Origin: an uncultured Eubacteriales bacterium
GTDB lineage: Bacteria > Bacillota > Clostridia > Lachnospirales > Anaerotignaceae
Assembly (NCBI GenBank): GCA_902406135.1
Contig: CABPCX010000132.1
Coordinates: 1-5,698 of the forward strand
Direction of reading: 5' to 3'
Length of the DNA stretch: 5,698 nt
The position numbers were made by a program, and so were the translations under genes. The notes beneath the pieces were generated by a model. It saw only the letters and a program-made list of their open reading frames with translations, had not been told where the DNA came from and did not search any database. Below, in pieces: positions 1-4,938 of the stretch (the first letter of the stretch is position 1; each line of letters starts with the position of its first letter).

Positions 1-1
1 T

Positions 2-1666
2 TCAAAAAAACCAAAGTTAAAAGTAATTTCTTTGGGCGGATTACAGGAAATCGGTAAAAATATGACTGTGTTCGAATATGACAACGATATAATTATAGTT
101 GACTGCGGTCTTGCATTCCCTGAGGACGATATGCTGGGAATAGACCTTGTCATACCCGACACATCATATCTTATCAAAAATATGGATAAGATAAGAGGCA
201 TAGTGCTTACCCATGGCCACGAGGACCATATAGGAGCTCTTCCCTATATCCTTAAGGAGATAAATGTTCCGGTATTTGGAACGCTTCTTACGCTTGGACT
301 TCTTGAAAACAAACTTAAGGAACATGGCCTCAACAAGCTTGTCACTCTTCATACGGTCGTACCCAGGGAAAAGGTAAAGCTTGGCTGTTTCCAGGTAGAA
401 TTTATCCATACAAATCATTCCATAGCGGACGCGGTGGCGCTTGCTATAACAACACCTGTAGGAGTAGTTGTTCATACGGGTGACTTTAAAGTCGACTATA
501 CGCCCATTGACGGTGAAATACTTGACCTGCACAGATTTGCCGAACTTGGCAAGGAAGGAGTACTGCTGCTTTTAAGCGACAGTACAAATGCGGAAAGAAA
601 AGGTTTCACCATGTCGGAAAGTTCGGTGGGAGGAGTATTCGACGATATATTCAGTGAAACGCCTAAAAACAGAATAATGGTGGCGACATTCTCGTCAAAT
701 ATCCACCGAATACAGCAGATAGTAAATTCGGCTTATAAATACGGCAGAAAGGTAGCCATAATAGGAAGAAGTATGGTAAATGCCGTAAAAACATCAATCG
801 AGCTGGAATATCTTAATATGCCCGATAATACCCTTATCGACATAAGCGAGATAAAAAATTATTCCGATGATAAGCTTGTTATTATTACAACGGGAAGCCA
901 GGGAGAGACCATGTCGGCTCTTTCAAGAATTGCGTCAAACGAGCATAAACAGGTTTCCATAAAACCCGGCGACAAAATAATAATAAGCGCTTCATCAATA
1001 CCGGGAAATGAAAAGAATATTTCAAATGTAATAAACGAGCTTACAAGAAAGGGCGCTGACGTTGTATACGAAGGAATAGCGGATATCCACGTTTCGGGCC
1101 ACGCCAGACAGGAAGAGCTTAAACTTATGCTTTCCCTTGTAAAGCCCAAATATTTTATGCCCGTCCATGGTGAATATGTACACCTGCTCAGCCATAGAGA
1201 CATAGCAATGTCCCTTGGCATACCTAAGGAAAACATATTTATTATGAATATAGGAGATGTGCTTGAGCTCTCAAAGAAGGACGCCAAAGTAAACGGCACC
1301 GTGCCTGCGGGACAGGTGCTTGTTGACGGTCTCGGAGTCGGAGACGTAGGCAACATAGTTTTGAGAGACAGAAAGAATCTTTCCGAAAACGGACTTATGG
1401 TAGTTGTTGTTACAATTGATTCCGCTTCGGGAACAATACTTGCCGGACCCGACATAATTTCTAGAGGATTTGTATATGTAAGAGAATCCGAAGGACTTAT
1501 GGAAGAGGCGAAAAATGTCATAAACGACGCCCTTATGAAGTGCGAAACAAGACATATTTCCGGCTGGTCAAACATTAAAAACATCATAAAAGACACGCTG
1601 AAAAATTTCCTCTGGCAGAAGACAAAGAGAAGCCCCGTCATACTGCCCATAATTATGGAGATATAA
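2..1666 (+). CDS. rnj: Ribonuclease J (metallo-beta-lactamase/beta-CASP RNase), 5' end outside window
   Basis: Cytoplasmic zinc-dependent ribonuclease that acts as a 5'-to-3' exonuclease and endonuclease in mRNA decay and rRNA maturation. The frame is open to the left edge: codons before the TTG at 32 read SKKPKLKVIS and join smoothly to LGGLQEIGKN, a typical RNase J N-terminus, so the TTG is internal and the true start lies upstream, probably only a few codons away. Visible signatures are the metallo-beta-lactamase motif HGHEDHIG (codons from 212), the HTGDFK and SDSTNAE motifs in the middle, the beta-CASP segment with ATFSSNIHR and GRSM, then SGHARQEE, PVHGEY and GPDIISRGF. The C-terminus ends in KTKRSPVILPIIMEI, closely matching the ending I recall for Bacillus RNase J1. 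About 554 residues are visible, near the full family length. Metal ligands appear intact. It is followed after 4 bases by the YlbF-family gene, so both are probably co-transcribed. Whether it is the J1 or J2 type cannot be decided here. Confidence 0.96.
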   Translation, partial: SKKPKLKVISLGGLQEIGKNMTVFEYDNDIIIVDCGLAFPEDDMLGIDLVIPDTSYLIKNMDKIRGIVLTHGHEDHIGALPYILKEINVPVFGTLLTLGLLENKLKEHGLNKLVTLHTVVPREKVKLGCFQVEFIHTNHSIADAVALAITTPVGVVVHTGDFKVDYTPIDGEILDLHRFAELGKEGVLLLLSDSTNAERKGFTMSESSVGGVFDDIFSETPKNRIMVATFSSNIHRIQQIVNSAYKYGRKVAIIGRSMVNAVKTSIELEYLNMPDNTLIDISEIKNYSDDKLVIITTGSQGETMSALSRIASNEHKQVSIKPGDKIIISASSIPGNEKNISNVINELTRKGADVVYEGIADIHVSGHARQEELKLMLSLVKPKYFMPVHGEYVHLLSHRDIAMSLGIPKENIFIMNIGDVLELSKKDAKVNGTVPAGQVLVDGLGVGDVGNIVLRDRKNLSENGLMVVVVTIDSASGTILAGPDIISRGFVYVRESEGLMEEAKNVINDALMKCETRHISGWSNIKNIIKDTLKNFLWQKTKRSPVILPIIMEI

Positions 1667-1670
1667 AGAA

Positions 1671-1982
1671 ATGGCAAAGGATATTGATAACGCCCTGCTA
1701 AGGCTGGTGGAAGCGCTGAAAGATACCGACGAATACCGTGAGTATATGAGAGCAAAAGCAAAAATAACCCAGGCTGATATGGAAAATATCCGTTCATATA
1801 AAAATCTGAGGGCATCACTTATGATGTCGCCTTCCGAGGAAAACGAAAACAGAGCGAGGGAAATCTGTAAAAATCTCATGCTTGATTTGGATACCAGAAA
1901 TTATATGCTTTGCGAAAAGAAAGTTTTGAGTATGGTGGCCGGAATATATGATGAGATTGGAAGCGGTCTTAAGATAATATAA
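1671..1982 (+). CDS. YlbF-family (Com_YlbF/DUF964) small helical protein
   Basis: Product of 103 residues, charged and predicted almost wholly helical, with a helix-forming N-terminus (DIDNALLRLVEALKDTDEYREY), a central AKAKITQADMENIRSYKNLR segment and a MMSPSEENENRA linker. This pattern matches the YlbF/YmcA family by recognition, not by a search. In Bacillus subtilis YlbF works with YmcA and YaaT in a complex that modulates RNase Y-dependent mRNA processing and affects competence, biofilm formation and sporulation. That role is known for those homologues and only inferred here. The ATG lies 4 bases after the RNase J stop; a TGGAGAT sequence ending about 10 bases upstream, inside the RNase J end, can serve as ribosome binding site. 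Two cysteines (66 and 81) are present, but there is no Cys-rich C-terminal tail. A strong terminator follows directly, so this is the last gene of the unit. Confidence 0.82.
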   Translation: MAKDIDNALLRLVEALKDTDEYREYMRAKAKITQADMENIRSYKNLRASLMMSPSEENENRAREICKNLMLDLDTRNYMLCEKKVLSMVAGIYDEIGSGLKII

Positions 1983-1994
1983 ACTGGATAAAAC

Positions 1995-2024
1995 CCCTCC
2001 GAATTAATTCGGAGGGATTTTTTT
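1995..2024 (+). terminator. Rho-independent terminator after the RNase J-YlbF unit
   Basis: Perfect 22-base inverted repeat at 1995-2016 (arms CCCTCCGAATT and AATTCGGAGGG) followed by one A and seven T. The stem begins 12 bases after the YlbF stop codon. The palindrome is continuous, so the real loop is the central TTAA or AATTAATT. The U-run is on the plus-strand side, so it ends transcription of the upstream two genes and insulates the next one. Confidence 0.94.
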
Positions 2025-2055
2025 ATAAGAACTTCTTAATCCCATTTTATTATTA

Positions 2056-2084
2056 TTGCCAACGGGCACAAAACATTTTATAAT
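2056..2084 (+). promoter_or_regulatory. Sigma-A-type promoter of the carboxypeptidase gene
   Basis: TTGCCA at 2056-2061 (one mismatch to TTGACA) and a perfect TATAAT at 2079-2084 are separated by exactly 17 bases. Transcription would start near 2091, giving a leader of about 29 bases that carries the AAGGAAGG ribosome binding site at 2103-2110. It lies just after the previous unit's terminator, as expected for an independent transcription unit. The same hexamers and spacing recur in front of rnhB. Confidence 0.82.
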
Positions 2085-2119
2085 ATAAAACATCGAAAAA
2101 TGAAGGAAGGTGTCGCAGT

Positions 2120-3022
2120 ATGTCAAAGGCGTGGACGGCAGTAACAGCGTTAGTCCTGGCAGCTGTTATGAGTGTGCCGGTTTTGGCGGATACGTTTGTC
2201 GATACCGGAATATTGAGACTGGAAAACTCAAGCCATAGGATATCAAAGGATTTTGTGCCCGAAATGGTGCAGTATAAAAATACTTCATATTATCTTAATG
2301 ATGAGGCGGCTGCGTCGTTGGCCAGAATGCTCGCCGATATGGAAGAGGAGCTTGGCGAGGCACCCATGGTAGTAAGTACATACCGCTCCTATGAAAGACA
2401 GGAGGAAGTATATAACAGAGACGTCAACAGTGCCGTTGAAAGCGGCGTTGATATCGCCGATGCCATTAAGGGTACAAGCAGATATATAGCCCTTCCCGGA
2501 GCCAGTGAACATCAGACGGCTCTGGCGGTCGACCTTTCAAATGACGGCTCTCTGGAGGAAAACTTTATTGAAACAGAGGCCGGAGTGTGGATAAAAGAAA
2601 ACTGCCATAATTACGGATTTGTAGTAAGATATCCTAAGGAAAAGGAAAAATATACAGGCATAGGCTATGAGCCATGGCATATAAGATATCTCGGACAGCC
2701 CTTTTCTGATATATTGTATGAAAATGACTGGTGCCTTGAAGAATTCATAGCGCATATGAAAAGAAATAAATATATGCTGTGGATAGATGACAGCAATATA
2801 TGGACCATGTATTTTACGGAAGAGCCCAAAGGGGTATTTGACTCCAATACGGCTGTTTCGGATACAAACAGTGGCGGATATATTGTTACATCAAGAAGAA
2901 GTAAAAGCTCTCTTATTTCGGTAATTGATAACGATATGAAAGTGAGAAAAGATATGCAGCTTAAGCTGTATACTATGATATGTGAAAATATGTCACAGCA
3001 AAGTGACGGACAGACCGAGTAA
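2120..3022 (+). CDS. Secreted M15B zinc carboxypeptidase, VanY/LdcB-type
   Basis: Likely exported peptidoglycan-trimming enzyme that removes a terminal D-alanine from cell-wall stem peptides. Residues 1-23 form a signal peptide (Lys3, hydrophobic TALVLAAVMSVPVLA) with a good signal peptidase I site after VLA, before Asp24; there is no lipobox cysteine. The catalytic domain covers roughly 45-205: STYRS (Arg89), then SEHQTALAVD with presumed zinc ligands His131 and Asp138, then EPWH with catalytic Glu184 and zinc ligand His187. The usual motif is SxHxxGxAxD, and here the Gly is Ala134. Residues about 206-300 form a C-terminal extension with no domain I can name with certainty; it contains GGYIVTSRR. 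The ATG at 2120 is preceded by AAGGAAGG with 9 bases spacing. D,D- versus L,D-carboxypeptidase specificity (VanY versus LdcB/DacB) cannot be told from sequence alone, and nothing here suggests a vancomycin-resistance cluster. Confidence 0.88.
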   Translation: MSKAWTAVTALVLAAVMSVPVLADTFVDTGILRLENSSHRISKDFVPEMVQYKNTSYYLNDEAAASLARMLADMEEELGEAPMVVSTYRSYERQEEVYNRDVNSAVESGVDIADAIKGTSRYIALPGASEHQTALAVDLSNDGSLEENFIETEAGVWIKENCHNYGFVVRYPKEKEKYTGIGYEPWHIRYLGQPFSDILYENDWCLEEFIAHMKRNKYMLWIDDSNIWTMYFTEEPKGVFDSNTAVSDTNSGGYIVTSRRSKSSLISVIDNDMKVRKDMQLKLYTMICENMSQQSDGQTE

Positions 3023-3046
3023 TTAAGGACTGTCCGTTTTGTTTTT
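3006..3046 (+). terminator. Intrinsic terminator overlapping the end of the carboxypeptidase gene
   Basis: Inverted repeat ACGGACAG (3006-3013) and CTGTCCGT (3030-3037), 8 pairs with a 16-base loop, followed by TTTTGTTTTT through 3046. The left arm lies in the last coding codons and the stop codon TAA (3020-3022) sits in the loop. The T-run is only on the plus-strand side, so it would not stop the convergent acetyltransferase transcript. The loop is long for an intrinsic terminator, hence moderate confidence. Confidence 0.7.
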
Positions 3047-3134
3047 ATTAGAGCTTTTAAGAAATTTTCCGGCATTAAAGGTTAATCGGCGGTACAGAGA
3101 TGATAGAGATGCCAGCCTAAAATGCAGATAAAAA

Positions 3135-3626
3135 TTAAATATTATAAATATAGGCAGTTTCCTTGAGGGGCTTTCCACCTATATTGTCGTCTAAAGTTTT
3201 TCCGCTTAAAATAAAGCCTGCTTTTTCGTAAAATTTTCTGGCTCTGATATTTTCTTCAAGAACCCATAAAAATATATTTTTAAAGTGCAAATTTGATAAT
3301 TCGGATATGGTTTTATCAAGAAGCTGTTTTCCGATGCCTTTATCCATATATTCCGGAAGAAGATATATGGATACGATTTCGCCAAAGCTATGAAAATCAG
3401 AGAATCTGGAACGGCAGTAAGTCGATACGCCTATAAATTTCCCGTTATCTAGCATAACAAGAATATTCATTTCAGGGTCTTTTAAATGGGGAATCCAGTT
3501 TCCGCAGGGAATGCTGTCAAGAAATGTTTGAGGAATTATATTTTTATAGGCATATTTCCAGCTTTCCTCATAAATATGGCTTATTTTAGATAAATCATCA
3601 TTGGAATTAAGGTGTCTGATTTCCAT
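3135..3626 (-). CDS. GNAT-family N-acetyltransferase
   Basis: Acetyl-CoA-dependent acetyltransferase of 163 residues, substrate unknown. The N-terminus (MEIRHLNSNDDLSKISHIYEESW) is a classic GNAT opening. The acetyl-CoA pyrophosphate loop is seen as YLLPEYMDKGIGKQLL (Q/RxxGxG-like, about residues 88-103), and motif B as LWVLEENIRARKFYEKAGF (about 120-138), with the ENxRAxxFYEKxGF pattern typical of RimI/PhnO-like members. The start is set at the ATG whose complement is at 3624-3626 because an excellent TAAGGAGGG lies just upstream; a longer in-frame start at 3671 would add 15 residues but lacks such a site and leaves the ribosome binding site inside the gene. It is alone on the minus strand, convergent with the carboxypeptidase gene and divergent from rnhB. 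Hand counting six sequence lines gives about one third G+C, against about 45% in rnhB, a possible sign of separate origin. Family is sure; role is not (small-molecule, antibiotic or protein N-acetylation are all possible). Confidence 0.92.
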   Translation of the reverse strand: MEIRHLNSNDDLSKISHIYEESWKYAYKNIIPQTFLDSIPCGNWIPHLKDPEMNILVMLDNGKFIGVSTYCRSRFSDFHSFGEIVSIYLLPEYMDKGIGKQLLDKTISELSNLHFKNIFLWVLEENIRARKFYEKAGFILSGKTLDDNIGGKPLKETAYIYNI

Positions 3627-3631
3627 TATAT

Positions 3632-3640
3632 CCCTCCTTA
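3632..3640 (-). promoter_or_regulatory. Strong ribosome binding site fixing the GNAT start
   Basis: On the minus strand this reads TAAGGAGGG, then ATATA, then ATG. It is a near-consensus Shine-Dalgarno sequence at good spacing and decides for the ATG at 3626 over the upstream in-frame ATG at 3671. Confidence 0.88.
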
Positions 3641-3661
3641 GAATATAATATTTGTAATTTA

Positions 3662-3690
3662 AATTTATCATAAGTTTTTCAGCATATCAA
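3662..3690 (-). promoter_or_regulatory. Possible sigma-A promoter of the GNAT gene
   Basis: Read on the minus strand, TTGATA (3690-3685) and TAAATT (3667-3662) are 17 bases apart. The -35 is close to consensus (5 of 6), the -10 is weak (4 of 6). The region is AT-rich, so alternative -10 boxes such as TATGAT or TATTAT exist nearby, and the exact assignment is uncertain. An imperfect dyad (ATAAGT at 3670-3675, ACTTAT at 3690-3695) covers the spacer and touches the -35. Confidence 0.4.
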
Positions 3691-3747
3691 CTTATTATGA
3701 AGCAAAAAAGGACTTAAAAATGTATAAATGCTCTTTGTGCTCTTTTG

Positions 3748-3776
3748 TTGCCATAAGGGGAGCGGTTGTGTATAAT
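3748..3776 (+). promoter_or_regulatory. Sigma-A-type promoter of the rnhB-yraN-pgeF operon
   Basis: TTGCCA at 3748-3753 and TATAAT at 3771-3776 with a 17-base spacer, identical in both boxes and in spacing to the promoter at 2056-2084. Transcription should begin near 3783, only about 14 bases before the preferred rnhB start, so the leader is little more than the ribosome binding site. Confidence 0.82.
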
Positions 3777-3784
3777 ATAAAGTT

Positions 3785-3790
3785 GAGGTG
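3785..3790 (+). promoter_or_regulatory. Ribosome binding site deciding the rnhB start
   Basis: GAGGTG matches the anti-Shine-Dalgarno core. Counted from the GAGG end there are 8 bases to TTG at 3797 and 14 to ATG at 3803. The in-frame GTG at 3788 is part of the site itself, so it is unlikely to be the start codon. TTG 3797 fits best, ATG 3803 is second. Confidence 0.65.
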
Positions 3791-3796
3791 TTTCAG

Positions 3797-4567
3797 TTGT
3801 CGATGAAAATAAATGAAATAAAGGATATATTTGAAAAAACGCCCGTAAATGACATACCCTTAAGAGCCGCGGAGTTTAAGGACGACGAAAGAGCGGGAGT
3901 CATTAAGCTGGTGGAAAAATATAATAAAAAATATAACGCATATCTTGATGAGCTCAAAAGACTTGAAGAAATATCGGTTTTTGAAAAGGAGCTCAGAAAT
4001 CAGGGATACCGTCTTATTGCGGGAATAGACGAAGTCGGCAGGGGTCCTTTGGCGGGCCCGGTCATAACGGCGGCTGTTATACTTCCCGAAAACTGCATCA
4101 TAGAAGGCATAAACGATTCCAAAAAGCTTTCGGCTGCAAAGAGGGAGTATTTATCCGAAAGAATAAAGGAAGAGGCCGTAGCCTATTCCTTTGGTGCGGC
4201 AACTCCCGAAGAAATAGACGACATAAACATACTGCAGGCCACCTACAGAGCCATGGCAAAGGCCATAGAAGGTCTTAAGACAAAGCCGGACTTTGTCCTT
4301 GCCGACGCAGTAACCATACCTCATATAAATCTTCCGCAGAAGGGCATAATCCATGGAGATGCCAGAAGCATATCCATAGGAGCCGCAAGCATAATAGCCA
4401 AGGTGGAAAGGGACTCTATGATGAGTGCCTATGAAGAAGTATATCCCGGATACGGATTTGACAGAAATAAGGGATACGGCTCAGCCGAGCACATAGAAGC
4501 GCTTAAAAAACTCGGACCCTGTCCTATCCATAGAAAGTCATTTATCAAAAATTTTGTAGAGATATGA
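3797..4567 (+). CDS. rnhB: Ribonuclease HII
   Basis: Cytoplasmic metal-dependent endonuclease that nicks 5' of ribonucleotides embedded in DNA, starting ribonucleotide excision repair, and also cuts RNA in RNA-DNA hybrids. With the TTG start the product is 256 residues, close to the 255 I recall for Bacillus subtilis RnhB, including the same kind of roughly 70-residue charged helical N-terminal extension. The catalytic core begins at RLIAGIDEVGRGPLAGP: Asp78, Glu79 and the GRG motif at 81-83. NDSKKLS follows, then LADA (Asp170), HGDAR (Asp188), SIGAASIIAKVERD, and GYGFDRNKGYGS with the tyrosine (about 227) that in homologues helps read the RNA-DNA junction. All four acidic residues are present, so it should be active. 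GTG 3788, TTG 3797 and ATG 3803 are in-frame alternatives; TTG has the best ribosome binding site spacing. Its stop overlaps the start of yraN (ATGA), showing translational coupling. Confidence 0.97.
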   Translation: MSMKINEIKDIFEKTPVNDIPLRAAEFKDDERAGVIKLVEKYNKKYNAYLDELKRLEEISVFEKELRNQGYRLIAGIDEVGRGPLAGPVITAAVILPENCIIEGINDSKKLSAAKREYLSERIKEEAVAYSFGAATPEEIDDINILQATYRAMAKAIEGLKTKPDFVLADAVTIPHINLPQKGIIHGDARSISIGAASIIAKVERDSMMSAYEEVYPGYGFDRNKGYGSAEHIEALKKLGPCPIHRKSFIKNFVEI

Positions 4568-4938
4568 AAAACAGCAGAGTTATCGGAAATGCCGCGGAAG
4601 ATGCGGCGGCAGGATGGATAAAAAAGAATAAGGGATATATTGTTTTAGAAAGAAACTACAGCTGTGCCGCGGGCGAGATAGATATAATCGCTAAAGATAA
4701 AGACACGACGGTGTTCATTGAAGTGAAATACCGCAAAAATACGGAAAAGGGCTACCCTTCGGAGGCGGTCACAGAGACTAAACAGAAAAGAATAATAAGA
4801 ACTGCCATGGCCTATGTTTCAGAAAACAACACGGATAACATAAGGTTTGATGTGGCGGAGATAGTTGAAAAAGACGGCAGGAAATATATCCGTTATATTG
4901 AAAATGCTTTTGAATGGAGGTCGTATCCATGGTATTGA
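4564..4938 (+). CDS. yraN: YraN/UPF0102 family nuclease-like protein
   Basis: Product of 124 residues, the usual length of the UPF0102 family. It shows the family's restriction-endonuclease-like core: GNAAEDAAAGWI at 8-19 (Glu12), AGEIDIIAKD with Glu38 and Asp40, VFIEVKYRK with Glu53 and Lys55 (the ExK half of a PD-(D/E)xK-type site), and RFDVAEI near 94-100. The fold predicts nucleic-acid cleavage or binding, but to my knowledge the physiological role of YraN is not firmly established, so function stays open. The start ATG overlaps the rnhB stop by 4 bases, and the gene's end overlaps the next gene by 10 bases. Neighbourhood to rnhB is a common arrangement in Bacillota and other bacteria and suggests a DNA-maintenance role, which is inference. 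Confidence 0.93.
   Translation: MKNSRVIGNAAEDAAAGWIKKNKGYIVLERNYSCAAGEIDIIAKDKDTTVFIEVKYRKNTEKGYPSEAVTETKQKRIIRTAMAYVSENNTDNIRFDVAEIVEKDGRKYIRYIENAFEWRSYPWY
4915..4921 (+). promoter_or_regulatory. Ribosome binding site of pgeF inside yraN
   Basis: TGGAGGT lies 7 bases before the ATG at 4929, inside the last yraN codons. It supports this ATG as the pgeF start despite the 10-base overlap with yraN. Confidence 0.85.

Noticed and set aside
32..34. TTG at 32 as the RNase J start
   Set aside because: The frame is open upstream to the edge and the residues before it (KLKVIS) are typical RNase J N-terminal sequence, so this codon is an internal leucine.
859..1818. Long minus-strand open frame (319 codons) opposite RNase J
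   Set aside because: It runs antisense to a clear RNase J gene and its product is a Ser/Pro-rich, low-sense sequence with no family motif. It is explained by the codon pattern of the real gene.
2026..2038. Short palindrome TAAGAA-C-TTCTTA between the terminator and the carboxypeptidase promoter
   Set aside because: Six-base AT-rich arms, placed 17 bases before the -35 box. It could be an operator, but such symmetry is common by chance in AT-rich spacers and there is no second copy in the window.
2120..3022. Carboxypeptidase as part of a vancomycin-resistance cluster
   Set aside because: No VanH, ligase, VanX or VanRS-type genes are nearby. Solitary VanY/LdcB-type enzymes are common in Bacillota for normal wall turnover.
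3072..3114. Possible minus-strand terminator for the GNAT gene (GGCAT and ATGCC arms)
   Set aside because: The loop exceeds 30 bases, the stem is short, and the following sequence lacks a proper T-run, so no GNAT terminator can be supported.
3627..3671. Longer GNAT start at the upstream in-frame ATG
   Set aside because: It would add 15 residues that do not fit the GNAT fold opening and would bury the excellent TAAGGAGGG ribosome binding site inside the coding region.
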